Notes under the pieces: model-generated
The model's input: the letters and a program-made list of their open reading frames with translations, nothing else
Told to the model about the DNA's origin: nothing
Database searches by the model: none
NCBI GenBank assembly: GCA_009838515.1
Contig: VXRL01000080.1
Coordinates: 34,072-98,071, forward strand
Direction: 5' to 3'
Length of the DNA stretch: 64,000 nt
From: Terriglobia bacterium
GTDB taxonomy: Bacteria > Acidobacteriota > Terriglobia > Bryobacterales > UBA6623
Translations under genes and position numbers: made by a program
In this document: piece after piece, positions 9,198 to 18,695 of the stretch
Numbering within the stretch: the stretch's first letter is position 1
How the letters are laid out: each line of letters starts with the position of its first letter

Positions 9198-10551
9198 TCG
9201 AACCGTCGCGGCGGCGCGTGGTACCCCAGGAGTAATCAAACGGCGTGTCATAGCGTGATTCGACGCTGTACTTGGCCGCGAGCTCTTCGTTGATCTCCAT
9301 GCCCCAGCCGGGGGCCTCGTTCGGGAAGAAGAAGCCGTTCTCGAGGCGCGGGCACCCTTGGAAGACTTCATGCACGGACTCGGGCCAGGTCCGAGCTTCT
9401 TGGATCCCGAAGTTGTAGCAACTCACGTCGAGCGCAATGTTGGCTAGGTGGCCGACCGGGGAAGTGTCGCCCGGGCCGTGCCATGCCGTGCGCACTCCGA
9501 ACCATTCGCATAGGGCCGCTAGCTTGCGCGCAGGCGTCAGGCCGCCGATCTGCGAGATATGCACCCGGATGAAGTCGATCAAGCGCTCCGTGATTAGTCC
9601 GGTGAACTCATGCGGAGAGTTGAATAGTTCTCCCATGGCGATGGCCGTGGTGGTTTGGGAGCGCATGTGTTTGAAATAGCCGATCTGCTCGGGTGACAGC
9701 GGATCCTCGATGAAGAAGGGTCGATATTCCTCGACCCGTTTCAGCAGCCACATTGCTTGGGCATTGCTGATGCGTTCATGGACGTCGTGCAGCAGTTCGA
9801 TCTCCTCGCCGAGATTGACGCGCATGTGCTCGAAGAGCTTGGGCACGCTCAGCACGTAGGGCGTTGGCTCGTACATCCGCTCGGCGTGCGGGCCGCCGGA
9901 GGGAGCGCCGAGGAAGCCTTCTGGGTTGCCTCCCGAGCTGCGCGCGCCATAGTTCGCGTTTCCTTGGATCCCGACCTGGATGCGGATGTGACGCACGCCC
10001 TGTTCGATGTAGGCGCGGGCGGCATCCTCGACTTCCTGCATGTTCGCGCCTGATGCGTGGCGGTACACATCGGCGCCGTTGCGGGCCTTGCCGCCCAGCA
10101 GCGCGTAGACGGGCATATTCGCCCGCTTGCCCTTGATGTCCCACAGAGCTTGATCGACTCCGCTCATGGCGTTGTACAGCACCGGCCCGTTGCGCCAGTA
10201 CGAGCTGACGTACATCGTTTGCCAGATGTCCTCGATATGGTCCGGGTTCTTGCCCTTCAGGAACGGGCGGAGGAATTCGTCAACGGCCGTGACAACCGCC
10301 TTGGCGCGCTGCGTGAACGTCGCGCAGCCGTACCCGTGCAGGCCGGGCTCGCTGGTCTCCACCTTGACGATTACCGTGCGGGGCAGCCCCGGGGGCGCCG
10401 TGAGGATCGCCTTGACATCGGTAATCTTCAGTTCGGGCAAGCCCCCTGAGGGCTGCTGCTGGGCTGAAGCGCCGGGCACGGCTGCTGGAAGCGCCGCGAA
10501 ACCCGCACCTGCCAGCCATTTCAGAGCGTTTCTGCGTTGCATGGCGCCCAT
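9184..10551 (-). CDS. Enolase-superfamily sugar-acid dehydratase (ManD/RspA-like), Tat-exported
   Basis: The 455-residue protein has a Tat-like leader ([20 protein letters not shown]) followed by a mandelate-racemase-type dehydratase. Enolase-superfamily metal ligands appear in [10 protein letters not shown] (Asp-x-His pair typical of mannonate dehydratases), [10 protein letters not shown] and [12 protein letters not shown], with the general-base His in [14 protein letters not shown]. These features place it in the D-mannonate/D-gluconate dehydratase (ManD, RspA) group. The leader is unusual: most ManD proteins are cytoplasmic, so dehydration outside the cytoplasm or a cryptic leader must be considered. 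It is convergent with, and overlaps by 14 nt, the IlvD-type dehydratase. The pairing of two unrelated dehydratase folds suggests a shared sugar-acid pathway. Confidence 0.87.
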   Translation of the reverse strand: MGAMQRRNALKWLAGAGFAALPAAVPGASAQQQPSGGLPELKITDVKAILTAPPGLPRTVIVKVETSEPGLHGYGCATFTQRAKAVVTAVDEFLRPFLKGKNPDHIEDIWQTMYVSSYWRNGPVLYNAMSGVDQALWDIKGKRANMPVYALLGGKARNGADVYRHASGANMQEVEDAARAYIEQGVRHIRIQVGIQGNANYGARSSGGNPEGFLGAPSGGPHAERMYEPTPYVLSVPKLFEHMRVNLGEEIELLHDVHERISNAQAMWLLKRVEEYRPFFIEDPLSPEQIGYFKHMRSQTTTAIAMGELFNSPHEFTGLITERLIDFIRVHISQIGGLTPARKLAALCEWFGVRTAWHGPGDTSPVGHLANIALDVSCYNFGIQEARTWPESVHEVFQGCPRLENGFFFPNEAPGWGMEINEELAAKYSVESRYDTPFDYSWGTTRRRDGSIIRP

Positions 10552-10823
10552 TGTACGGCGGCCTAATTCTCGGAGGGCAGAATCAAGTGCCCGGACCCAC
10601 CAAGATCCTCCAGACTACGGCCGAGGACCAATGCGTCTGAAGCCTGGGCGGAGTTGGCTTCGCAATCCCTAGATCCGCGAGCAGCTGGGCCGGTGTCACG
10701 GGGCTAACGGGCTACTTCGGCACAGTGTGTCGCACCACGCATGCGGGACATATAGGGCGGACTGCGGGGCTTGAGGCCTACGTCAAGGCCCGGGCGGCCA
10801 AACCGCCGAGTTAGCTTCCGGCA

Positions 10824-11792
10824 TCAAGCAGCTGCCTTGAAAGATTTGAAGCGCAGCGCAAGCCGGTCTCGATCTGGCCGGTCCGTAGGTCGGCTAGGCA
10901 AATGAATGGTGCTGCCCTCGAGGTGCTTGAGAGATTCCAAGAGCGGGCCGTCTTCCTTGTCGAGCAGTCGGTCGGAGACATGCAAGCGATAGTCCGGGTC
11001 GATGCCAATGAGGTGCGAGTCGAACGCAGCGTGGTGAATCTTCGACAGAGGCAGGCCGTTCGGGATCACTGGCTGGCCAAGTTTCTCGTCCTTATCCGGG
11101 ACGATGTGCGCGGCGTCCAGAAGCAGCGGCTCCGGTATTCCCGAAACTGCGCAGCGACCGTTATAGGCATGGATGATGGCCTCGCGAAAGGATGACTGAT
11201 GCAGCCGGCGCTTGACCGATTGGAGCGCATAGCGTCGCTCCAGCGGGCTCTCCGGATAACCGCCGATGACTGCCTCCGACAGCGAGCCTTGATGGACGAC
11301 ACCCTCTCGGGCAGGAAGTCCAAAGGCAAGGCTCGCCTTTAGTGTGTTGGCGTCCCAGCCTGATATGAAGGTCGGCAGAGTTGCTTGGTACCGGCCCGGA
11401 GCTATGCCGAGGAAATAGATCACGGGAATGCGGTTCTCGAAGGCCTCGCGGAGCCAGCGATTGTCGGCCGCATCAGGATCATTTCCCATGAAGGCGTAGT
11501 CGACGTTTTCGTTGCTTCCGTATATCTGGCCGTGGACCTTGCGTTGGTCGTCGTACCAGACCTTGCGGCCCGGTTTTGGAAACACGGTTCTGATCGAAAG
11601 CAGGAATTGCATCCGTTTCGGCTTGAAGATGCCGCGTTGCGGATTGACCAGCGGGATCCGCTCGCCTTCGAATTCGAAGCCTGGTTTCATTTCCTTCGCA
11701 GTCAGGTGCCCGTAGACCTGCTGCAGGTTCTGGACATGCTGGAATGCCGCCATGCGCATCAGCGTGTCCGGTGTGTGCTCAACGATCGTCAC
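10824..11792 (-). CDS. HNH endonuclease (COG3440-type predicted restriction endonuclease), second of a tandem pair
   Basis: The 322-residue product is counted from GTG 11792, which follows AAGG and lies 10 nt after the stop of the upstream HNH gene; an upstream in-frame extension runs back inside that gene and is rejected. The C-terminal third carries an HNH_2-type nuclease core: G-R-C-A-V-S-G, LLDAAHI with His229, PNGLPLSKIHHAAFD with Asn245 and His253/254. The N-terminal 160 residues (GIFKPKRMQFLLSIRT, GNDPDAADNRWLREA, IPVIYFLGIAPGRY) are the region seen in COG3440 predicted restriction enzymes and probably read the target. Translation is likely coupled to the first gene. A role in modification-dependent DNA restriction is inferred. 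Confidence 0.82.
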   Translation of the reverse strand: MTIVEHTPDTLMRMAAFQHVQNLQQVYGHLTAKEMKPGFEFEGERIPLVNPQRGIFKPKRMQFLLSIRTVFPKPGRKVWYDDQRKVHGQIYGSNENVDYAFMGNDPDAADNRWLREAFENRIPVIYFLGIAPGRYQATLPTFISGWDANTLKASLAFGLPAREGVVHQGSLSEAVIGGYPESPLERRYALQSVKRRLHQSSFREAIIHAYNGRCAVSGIPEPLLLDAAHIVPDKDEKLGQPVIPNGLPLSKIHHAAFDSHLIGIDPDYRLHVSDRLLDKEDGPLLESLKHLEGSTIHLPSRPTDRPDRDRLALRFKSFKAAA

Positions 11793-11802
11793 TTGCCTTG
11801 TC

Positions 11803-12720
11803 CTACAAGAAGCAGTGCTCGTTGTGCCATGAGAGCGCGGTTGGATCGGGACGTAGGTCTGGGTGGTGAGGAGTGGCGATCTGTCTGCCGTGCAAGGAAT
11901 AGTAGTCCCTACCGTTTTCGAACTCGTCGCGAATTCGCGGGCTGACTTCAAAGTTCAGATCGGGCGTGATCGTCACATAGCCGGTGTCAAAGAGCCGGTG
12001 GATATCGCGCCGCAGCAGGAGACCATTCTGCGGCTTGTGCTCGCCCCCATCGCTGTAAGGACGGATATGAGCCGCTTCAAGGGCCGGCAACGTACGTTCC
12101 TGAGTCACAGCGCACCGTCGCCGGTAAATGTCTGTGACGAGCAGGCGAAACTCCCCTTGGCCACGCCGAGGGAGAATCAGCTGCGGCTTGCCATGGCGAT
12201 CGAAGAGGATTGCTTGGTCGGCAACTCCGTGTCGGCCGATGCGGTCCGTGACGGATTCCCACAGCCAACGGCCTTCGGACTCGTCGGTGTCATATCGCTT
12301 GAACGACACGATATTCGGTGCCCAGCTCGGCGGCACGGCAATCCACTCGCTCTTCGGGAAGAAGGCGGGCTTTGTCAGAATCCGGCAACCAATCGCGAAG
12401 TCCTCCCGCCGATCTGCTTTGTCCTTTCGATACTTGACAATACGCTCCCGCATTTGTCGCAACGAGCGCGCACCGTTAGCTTCTCCAAACGCGTCCCACG
12501 CAAGCGAACTCGGCAACTTGTTGGAGTAGGCGAAGATTCCTCCGCCAACGATGAAATTGTGGGGCGCGTGCAACTTGAACAGGAAAAGCTCGCCCCGTTC
12601 GAGCGCCTTGAAGTTCCTTGGCGCGGGCGACCAGAAATTGACCTCTGACAGATCGGGACGCTGTCGAAGCATCTCGAACCAATCACTGTCCGTGACCGCT
12701 ACTACAAGCTTGACCCCCAT
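11803..12720 (-). CDS. HNH endonuclease with N-terminal PUA-like region, first of a tandem pair
   Basis: The 305-residue protein has an N-terminal part (TDSDWFEMLR, EVNFWSPAP, GELFLFKLHAPHNFIVGG) that resembles small PUA/EVE-type domains used by some enzymes to sense modified bases; this fold assignment is an inference. The C-terminal part is an HNH_2 nuclease core: RRRCAVTQ, LEAAHIRPYSDGG with His218, QNGLLLRRDIHRLFD with Asn232 and His241. The partner downstream has the same nuclease core but a different N-terminus. No methyltransferase is adjacent, which fits a type IV (modified-DNA-targeting) arrangement better than type II. The locus stands between a sugar-acid enzyme and a nucleotide-sugar gene with no integrase in sight. 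Confidence 0.84.
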   Translation of the reverse strand: MGVKLVVAVTDSDWFEMLRQRPDLSEVNFWSPAPRNFKALERGELFLFKLHAPHNFIVGGGIFAYSNKLPSSLAWDAFGEANGARSLRQMRERIVKYRKDKADRREDFAIGCRILTKPAFFPKSEWIAVPPSWAPNIVSFKRYDTDESEGRWLWESVTDRIGRHGVADQAILFDRHGKPQLILPRRGQGEFRLLVTDIYRRRCAVTQERTLPALEAAHIRPYSDGGEHKPQNGLLLRRDIHRLFDTGYVTITPDLNFEVSPRIRDEFENGRDYYSLHGRQIATPHHPDLRPDPTALSWHNEHCFL

Positions 12721-12987
12721 CGCCGTCGACCGAGAATTACTGCGTGACTAGCCGCTGAGGCCAGATTGTCAGGTCGAAGCAGACCTTTCCGAGGAACGTT
12801 ACCATACGCGACGACCGGTTTGCGAGCGAGTCTTGGTTGTCCGTGACGGGTTCCAGTAGCCGGTACCCTCGCGCACCATCTCTGTTGACCGCCCGATTCC
12901 TCCGGTCCCAGCCGGGAATGGGATCCTTGGTGCTCTCCCGGCCGCCGGTGCCTGCCCGCATACGATGAAGGCGGGGGCAGTCTGAAC

Positions 12988-13911
12988 TTGCGAGTCGTAG
13001 TATCTGGAGCGGCCGGCTTCATCGGTTCTCACCTCTGCGACCGCTTGCTGGCGGACGGGCAAGAAGTGATCGGGCTCGACAACCTCAGCACCGGCCGGGC
13101 GGAGAACTTGCGCCATCTGCAAGGTCGTCCGGAATTCCGCTTTGTCCGGCATGACATCCGCGAGCCGTTCCAGGCAGATGGCCGGATCGACGTGGTTTAC
13201 AACCTCGCCTGCCCGGCGAGCCCGCGCGACTATCTGGCGGCCCCGCTCGAAACGCTTGCGGCCTGCTCGGAGGGTACCCGCAACATGCTTGAACTGGCCG
13301 TTCACAACCGCGCCAGGTTCTTGCAGGCCTCGACCTCGGAAGCCTATGGCGACGCTCTCGTCCAGCCGCAACCTGAGACGTATTGGGGCAATGTCAATCC
13401 GGTCGGCCCGCGCTCGGTGTACGACGAGGGCAAGCGCTACGCAGAAGCCCTCACGATGGCCTACCACCGCGAGCGCGGCACCGATACTCGCATCGCTCGT
13501 CTGTTCAATGTGTACGGTCCCCGCATGAAGCGGGGAGACGGGCGTGTCTTGCCTGCTTTCTTGGACCAAGCGTTGCGAGCCGTTCCGTTGACGGTGTTCG
13601 GTGACGGTTCGCAGACACGGAGCTTTTGCTATGTCTCTGACATTGTCGAGGGCATCGTCCGATTGGCTGCCAGCGACGAGACGACGCCGGTAAACCTCGG
13701 GGGCCCGGACGAGATCACTGTGCTTGAGCTGGCCAAGGTTGTGCAGACCATCGCCGGCGTCGACTGTGGGATCACCCACCTCGAGTTGCCCCAAGATGAC
13801 CCGAGCCGCCGTCAACCGGACATCGCCAAGGCGAGACGTCTGCTCAATTGGGAGCCGGAGGTGGATTTGCGGCAAGGGGTGCGGTTGATGCTGGCATCGT
13901 ACTTGGGTTGA
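12988..13911 (+). CDS. UDP-glucuronate decarboxylase (UDP-xylose synthase), SDR family
   Basis: The 307-residue extended SDR converts UDP-glucuronate to UDP-xylose in the cytoplasm for polysaccharide synthesis. It has the NAD-binding G-A-A-G-F-I-G-S-H at residues 7-15, and the decarboxylase-specific pattern NLACPASPRDY, STSEAYGDALVQPQPE, YWGNVNP, GPRSVYDEGKRYAEAL (catalytic Y-x-x-x-K) and FNVYGPRM. These distinguish UXS from UDP-glucose 4-epimerases. The start is TTG 12988 behind a GGGGG tract. It is divergent from the HNH pair. Together with rfbD nearby it indicates production of surface or exopolysaccharide precursors. Confidence 0.9.
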   Translation: MRVVVSGAAGFIGSHLCDRLLADGQEVIGLDNLSTGRAENLRHLQGRPEFRFVRHDIREPFQADGRIDVVYNLACPASPRDYLAAPLETLAACSEGTRNMLELAVHNRARFLQASTSEAYGDALVQPQPETYWGNVNPVGPRSVYDEGKRYAEALTMAYHRERGTDTRIARLFNVYGPRMKRGDGRVLPAFLDQALRAVPLTVFGDGSQTRSFCYVSDIVEGIVRLAASDETTPVNLGGPDEITVLELAKVVQTIAGVDCGITHLELPQDDPSRRQPDIAKARRLLNWEPEVDLRQGVRLMLASYLG

Positions 13912-14052
13912 GGTCGTCGCTGCCGGACGTTCGGACCCGAACGGACTCTAGCGCAGCCGCTGCGACCTGTCTGGGACAAACAAGCCGGATCCGACGCACT
14001 TAGACCGGCTTGTCGGGCCTGCCCATGTGAGACCATAGGGCGCCTCGAAACC

Positions 14053-15576
14053 ATGTCACATGCCCTCACTCGTCGGAACTTCCTTGTCACCGCAACCGCC
14101 TTGTCGGCGGCGTCCTCATGCCAGTCTGGCGACCCGGGCCAGACGGAGGGCCCGGCTCGGCCCAACATCGTGCTGCTAATGGGAGACGACCACGGCTGGC
14201 ACGAAACGGGCTACAACGGGCACTCGCACGTCAAGACGCCAGTCCTCGACGAAATGGCCGCGTCAGGTTTGCGCCTTGATCGCTTCTACTCTGCCGCGCC
14301 GGTGTGCTCGCCGACACGCGGCAGCGTGATGACGGGTCGGCATCCCAACCGCTACGGCACATTCAGTGCGAACTGGTCGATCCGACCAGAGGAAATCGGC
14401 ATCGCCCATATCCTGAGCCAAGCCGGCTATGCCTGCGGCCACTTCGGCAAGTGGCACCTCGGCCCCGTGAAGGCCGATTCGCCAACGAATCCCGGTGCCT
14501 TCGGGTTCGACGAGTGGCTCTCTCACGACAACTTCTTCGAGATGAACCCGATCCTGTCGCGAAACGGCGCCGCTCCCGAGAAGCACGAAGGGGAGAGCTC
14601 CCAAATCGTGATCGACGCAGCCAAGCAATTCATCGACAAGGCGAAGAGCGAGGGGCGGCCCTTCTTTGTGGTCGTCTGGTTCGGCTCACCCCACGAGCCT
14701 TACAGCGGTCTGGACGCCGACCTCCAAACGTATGCGGACCTCCCCGAAGGCCTGCAAGAAGAGTCGGCTGGGATCACCTCGATGGAGACGGGCTTGCGTA
14801 CGCAGGTGCGCTTGGACAAGATACTGCAGGCCCGCTACGCCGAAATCACTGCGATGGATCGGGCCATCGGAGATCTGAGAGATCACTTACGGGAAGCCGA
14901 CCTGCGGTCCGACACGCTGCTGTGGTACTGCAGCGACAACGGAGCGCCGTCGGAGGCCCGCTTTTCGTCCCCCCTGCGGTCGAACAAAGGTCGTGTGTAC
15001 GAAGGCGGAGTGCGCGTCCCGTGCGTGATCGAGTGGCCTGCACGAATCCAGGAGCCAATGCGCAGCCCCGTCAACTCCGTGACCAGTGACATCCTGCCCA
15101 CGCTTTGCGAACTCACCGGCCAGTCGCCACCGGGCCACCCGCTGGATGGCCTCAGCCTGGTGCCCGTCATTGACGGCGCCATGCAGCAACGGCCGGAGCC
15201 GATCTGCTTTTGGAGGTTCGACGCCGACGAAGTGGATGGCGCCGAACCGTACATCGACCCGGCGCTGCAAGAAGGTACCACTCCGCTCGTCAAGATCATG
15301 GACGGCCGGCTGACGCGGAATTTCCGCAACTTCCATCACCGAAGCGTCGAAGAGGCCGACTTCAGTGGCTCCCGGGCAGTTCTCGACCACCGTTACAAGC
15401 TGGTGGTAGACGGCGGCGGAGTCGGAACGAAGGAGTTGTTTGACATCCGCGCAGATCCCGCCGAGAGCAACGACCTCGCGGATAGCCACCCCGAAGAAGT
15501 CGCGCGCTTGGAGGCGCACTTGCAGGAGTGGCAAGAGTCAGTGCTCCACAGCCTCTCCGGTGGCGACTATTCATAG
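14053..15576 (+). CDS. Exported sulfatase (S1 family, formylglycine type)
   Basis: A 507-residue sulfatase. The N-terminus MSHALTRRNFLVTATALS is a Tat signal and ends near Cys23 (AASSC), so it may be both Tat-exported and lipid-anchored. P-N-I-V-L-L-M-G-D-D places metal-binding Asp residues at 45-46, and APVCSPTRG supplies Cys85 for formylglycine formation. HFGKWHLG, SDNGAPS, EGGVRVPC and a C-terminal DIRADPAESNDL complete the family pattern. It differs from the other two sulfatases in having the longer GKWHLGP-type middle region common in arylsulfatase A-like enzymes. Target sulfate ester unknown. It faces, convergently, a short-chain dehydrogenase gene 8 nt away. Confidence 0.92.
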   Translation: MSHALTRRNFLVTATALSAASSCQSGDPGQTEGPARPNIVLLMGDDHGWHETGYNGHSHVKTPVLDEMAASGLRLDRFYSAAPVCSPTRGSVMTGRHPNRYGTFSANWSIRPEEIGIAHILSQAGYACGHFGKWHLGPVKADSPTNPGAFGFDEWLSHDNFFEMNPILSRNGAAPEKHEGESSQIVIDAAKQFIDKAKSEGRPFFVVVWFGSPHEPYSGLDADLQTYADLPEGLQEESAGITSMETGLRTQVRLDKILQARYAEITAMDRAIGDLRDHLREADLRSDTLLWYCSDNGAPSEARFSSPLRSNKGRVYEGGVRVPCVIEWPARIQEPMRSPVNSVTSDILPTLCELTGQSPPGHPLDGLSLVPVIDGAMQQRPEPICFWRFDADEVDGAEPYIDPALQEGTTPLVKIMDGRLTRNFRNFHHRSVEEADFSGSRAVLDHRYKLVVDGGGVGTKELFDIRADPAESNDLADSHPEEVARLEAHLQEWQESVLHSLSGGDYS

Positions 15577-15584
15577 AGGCGGGA

Positions 15585-16346
15585 TCAATAGGCCCAGGGC
15601 CCCTGGGTGAACAGCCCGCCGTCGACCATCAGCGTTTGGCCGGTGATGAACTCGCTCTCGCTGCGGCAGAGGAATGCCACCGCTTCGGCCACGTCGGGTG
15701 GATGGCCCACTCGCCCCATCGGTGTCAGCTTCGACCACTGTCCGGCATAGTCTGTCGCCTCGCGCTCGGTGCGCTCGATCAGGATGGCTCCGGGTGCCAC
15801 GCAGTTGACCGTGATGCCGTAGTCGCCCAGTTCGACCGCAGCCACCTTGGTGAGCTGCTCGATCCCACCCTTGCTGGCCGTGTAGCTGACAAGGTTGGGG
15901 AAGGCGATCTTGTTGCAGCCCGACCCGATGTTGACGATGCGCCCGCTGCCGCGCTCCTTCATAGCGCGCGCCGCCAACTGGGTGCAGAGAAAGCACCCCT
16001 TGAGGTTCGTGTCGATCACGCGGTCCCAGTCCTGTTCGGATAGCTCGAGCAGGGGAGCCCAGACCTGTGTTCCGGCGTTATTGACGAGAATGTCGAGCCC
16101 GGCGAATTCGGACAGCACTGTGTCGAACATGGCACGAACTTGGTCCGACTCTGCGACGGAGGCCTGGACGGGAAACGCCCGTCTCCCGATCTCCCGGGCA
16201 GAGTCTGCGACTTGCTCAGCGCCGGCGGGGTCGCTGTTGTAGTTCACCGCGACATCGCAACCCAGGGCCGCAAGCTTGAGGCAGATCCCGCGGCCGATTC
16301 CCTTGCTGGCACCGGTAACTAGCGCTGTCTTGCCCGAGAGTTCCAT
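15585..16346 (-). CDS. Short-chain dehydrogenase/reductase (classical SDR)
   Basis: The 253-residue NAD(P)-dependent oxidoreductase is counted from ATG 16346, which opens [18 protein letters not shown]; the longer frame from 16370 adds eight unlikely residues. Family marks are [12 protein letters not shown], the catalytic Ser in GSGCNKIAF, the Y-T-A-S-K catalytic Tyr/Lys, and the C-terminal [11 protein letters not shown]. The sequence resembles FabG and glucose-1-dehydrogenase-like enzymes and also 2-keto-3-deoxy-L-fuconate dehydrogenase-type SDRs. Given the sugar-acid enzymes elsewhere in the window, oxidation of a deoxy sugar acid is one possibility, but sequence alone cannot fix the substrate. 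Confidence 0.9.
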   Translation of the reverse strand: MELSGKTALVTGASKGIGRGICLKLAALGCDVAVNYNSDPAGAEQVADSAREIGRRAFPVQASVAESDQVRAMFDTVLSEFAGLDILVNNAGTQVWAPLLELSEQDWDRVIDTNLKGCFLCTQLAARAMKERGSGRIVNIGSGCNKIAFPNLVSYTASKGGIEQLTKVAAVELGDYGITVNCVAPGAILIERTEREATDYAGQWSKLTPMGRVGHPPDVAEAVAFLCRSESEFITGQTLMVDGGLFTQGPWAY

Positions 16347-16417
16347 AGAGTCTCGCCCGCAGTCTATCAAGCCTGCCCAAGGTCGCCTCGCGAGCCGGCG
16401 GCCCGCCAGACGGCCGA

Positions 16418-17320
16418 TCAGACCCCTTTCAGGGCAGTCTCGATGGTCGGGTACTTGAACTGGAATCCGGCACTCTGGGCCTTGTCCGGCACAGCCCGCT
16501 GTGACGCCAGCAGCACCTCGGCGAATTCACCCAGCCCGAGGCGCAGGGCGAATGCCGGTGCCGGGAAAGGCGCCGGCCTGCCGACCGCGCCGGCCAGCGC
16601 CTTGGTGAACTGTTGGTTGGTGACCGGATTCGGAGCACAGCCGTTGACTGCTCCGGCCAAAGTCTCGGATTGGGCGCAAAACAAGAACAGGGAAGCAAGG
16701 TCGTCCACGTGGATCCACGGCATCCACTGCCGCCCGTCACCGAGCCTGCCCCCGGCGCACAGCTTGAACAGAGGGAGCATTCGGGCCAGTGCCCCGCCTT
16801 GCGCCCCAAGCACGAGACCGATCCGAATCGTGACGACTCGCATGCCCAGATCTTTGGCAGCGCACGCCTCGGTTTCCCACGCGCGACACACATCGGCAAG
16901 GAAGCCCTCTGCCGCCGCCGCGGACTCGGCGAGGACTTCGTTGCCGCGACTGCCGTAGATCCCGACCGCGGAAGCCGACACCAAGACTTCCGGCCGGCTC
17001 TCGAGTTCGCGCAGAGCCTCGACCAAGTGCCTGGTTCCGTCGACGCGGCTGTCTCGGATGTTCGCCTTCTTGGCCTTGGTCCAGCGCCCCTCTGCAACTG
17101 GCTCGCCGGCTAGGTGAAACACGGCATGACACCCGTGGAAGGCTTCCACTGGCGGAAGTTCGCCGGCCGGGTCCCAGCGGAAGCACGCGCTCTGAGCGAA
17201 TTCCGGCGGGGCATGTTCCGGGGCGCGGGTGAGGATCCGCGGTTTCGTCAGCAGCGTGCAGAGCCGCCGCCCCACGAATCCCGTCGCTCCAGTGACTACA
17301 GCGTTCAGAGATTGCGTCAC
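16418..17320 (-). CDS. TIGR01777-family epimerase/SDR (YfcH-like)
   Basis: The 300-residue atypical extended SDR has the N-terminal [11 protein letters not shown] nucleotide-binding loop, [13 protein letters not shown], a SASAVGIYG motif, [29 protein letters not shown] and the C-terminal DUF1731-like segment [19 protein letters not shown]. This is the pattern of the widespread TIGR01777 family, whose substrate is not known. The start codon is GTG. It is divergent from the sulfatase at 17391, with only about 70 nt between the starts, so the two share a short promoter region. Confidence 0.9.
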   Translation of the reverse strand: MTQSLNAVVTGATGFVGRRLCTLLTKPRILTRAPEHAPPEFAQSACFRWDPAGELPPVEAFHGCHAVFHLAGEPVAEGRWTKAKKANIRDSRVDGTRHLVEALRELESRPEVLVSASAVGIYGSRGNEVLAESAAAAEGFLADVCRAWETEACAAKDLGMRVVTIRIGLVLGAQGGALARMLPLFKLCAGGRLGDGRQWMPWIHVDDLASLFLFCAQSETLAGAVNGCAPNPVTNQQFTKALAGAVGRPAPFPAPAFALRLGLGEFAEVLLASQRAVPDKAQSAGFQFKYPTIETALKGV

Positions 17321-17390
17321 AGTCTGATTCTAGACGCCAGCGCGGCTGGCCACCGTGCCACCGATGCACGGTGCTGTACGATGGGCGCCG

Positions 17391-18671
17391 ATGACGAGAT
17401 TCAAGTGTGCCCTCGCGTTGCTCGCCATAGTCTTGGCCGCGCGTGCGCTTGCGGCTGACAAGCCGAACATCGTGTTCATCCTCGCAGATGACGTTGCGGA
17501 CCAAGCGCTGGGCTGCTACGGAGGAACGTCGTACCAGACGCCCCGGCTCGATGCCTTGGCCCAGGCCGGCATCCGCTTCCGGCATTGCTATTCCATGCCG
17601 GTGTGTCACCCTTCGCGCATCGCCATCATGACGGGCCGGTACCCTTACCGCATGGGTCGGCCGCAGTGGGGCACCTTCCCGCGCAACTTGGAGAGCGCCT
17701 CGATTGGCGTCGCGATGCGCCGGCTCGGATATGCCACGGCCATTGCGGGCAAGTGGCAGCTGACTCTGCTTCGCGACGAGCCAGACCATCCGAAACGACT
17801 CGGCTTTGACCGCTGGTCCTTGTTCGGCTGGCACGAGGGGCCGCGCTACTACCGGCCGCTGATCTATCAGGACGGCAGGGTGCGCTCTGACGTCAATGAC
17901 CGCTATGGGCCGGATGTCTATGTCGAGCAGCTCGTAGACTTCATGCGCGACAACCGCGACAAGCCGTTCTTTGCGTTCTACTCGATGGCGCTGGCGCACG
18001 ACGTGACCGACGACGTCGGAACGCCGCCCCCGCTCGGGCCGCAGGGCCACTATGACAGTTACAAGAAGATGGTCGAGAACATGGACGAGCGCGTGGGCAG
18101 GCTCGTCGATGCGGTCGAAGAGCTTGGTATTCGGGAGCGCACGCTTTTCCTGTTCACGGCGGACAACGGGACACCCAAGTCGTACTACTTCACTGCCGCA
18201 GGCGGGAAGATGTTCAAGCAGCCCATTAAGCTCGTTTGGAACGGGCAGACGGTCGAGGGCGGCAAAGGCGAACTCACCGATGGAGGCACGCGAGTGCCGC
18301 TGGTCGCAAACTGGCCTGGCAAGCTCGCGCCCGGGCAGGTCGTTGACGACTTGGTCGACTTCAGCGACTGGTTTCCGACTTTCGTCGACTTGGCGGGCGG
18401 GACCGTGCCTGATGGGCTGGACGGCGTCAGCTTGGCTGATCGCCTGCGGGGCGGCGCCGCTTCGCCGCGCCCGTGGGCGTTTGCGTCGGGCAGCGCGGGA
18501 CGCTGGGTGCGCACGCAACGATGGAAGCTGTACGACGACGGACGGCTCTACGACATGAGCGCAGGCAGGGAGGAGGTCGCCCCGCTGACCATCAGCCGCG
18601 CCTCCGAGGAAGCGCTGCGAGCGAGGGCTGAGCTGGAGGCCGCGCTGAGAGGGCTGAGTCCGCCGGACTGA
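17391..18671 (+). CDS. Exported sulfatase (S1 family, formylglycine type)
   Basis: The 426-residue product is counted from ATG 17391, which opens a clear Sec signal (MTRFKCALALLAIVLAARA-LAAD); an upstream frame extension is not needed. N-I-V-F-I-L-A-D-D holds the metal-binding Asp residues, and MPVCHPSR supplies Cys72 as the formylglycine site. AGKWQ, FTADNGTPKSYY, EGGKGELTDGG and DLVDFSDWFPTFVDLAGG follow in family order. It is the closest relative in this window of the sulfatase at 581-1975. The nucleotide-sugar gene rfbD follows 24 nt later on the same strand, a likely co-transcript. Confidence 0.92.
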   Translation: MTRFKCALALLAIVLAARALAADKPNIVFILADDVADQALGCYGGTSYQTPRLDALAQAGIRFRHCYSMPVCHPSRIAIMTGRYPYRMGRPQWGTFPRNLESASIGVAMRRLGYATAIAGKWQLTLLRDEPDHPKRLGFDRWSLFGWHEGPRYYRPLIYQDGRVRSDVNDRYGPDVYVEQLVDFMRDNRDKPFFAFYSMALAHDVTDDVGTPPPLGPQGHYDSYKKMVENMDERVGRLVDAVEELGIRERTLFLFTADNGTPKSYYFTAAGGKMFKQPIKLVWNGQTVEGGKGELTDGGTRVPLVANWPGKLAPGQVVDDLVDFSDWFPTFVDLAGGTVPDGLDGVSLADRLRGGAASPRPWAFASGSAGRWVRTQRWKLYDDGRLYDMSAGREEVAPLTISRASEEALRARAELEAALRGLSPPD

Positions 18672-18695
18672 CCGGCAGGCTGCTAGACTGCGGCC

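Noticed and set aside
10824..12720. The HNH pair as part of a CRISPR or retroelement locus
   Set aside because: No repeats, Cas genes or reverse transcriptase are present nearby.
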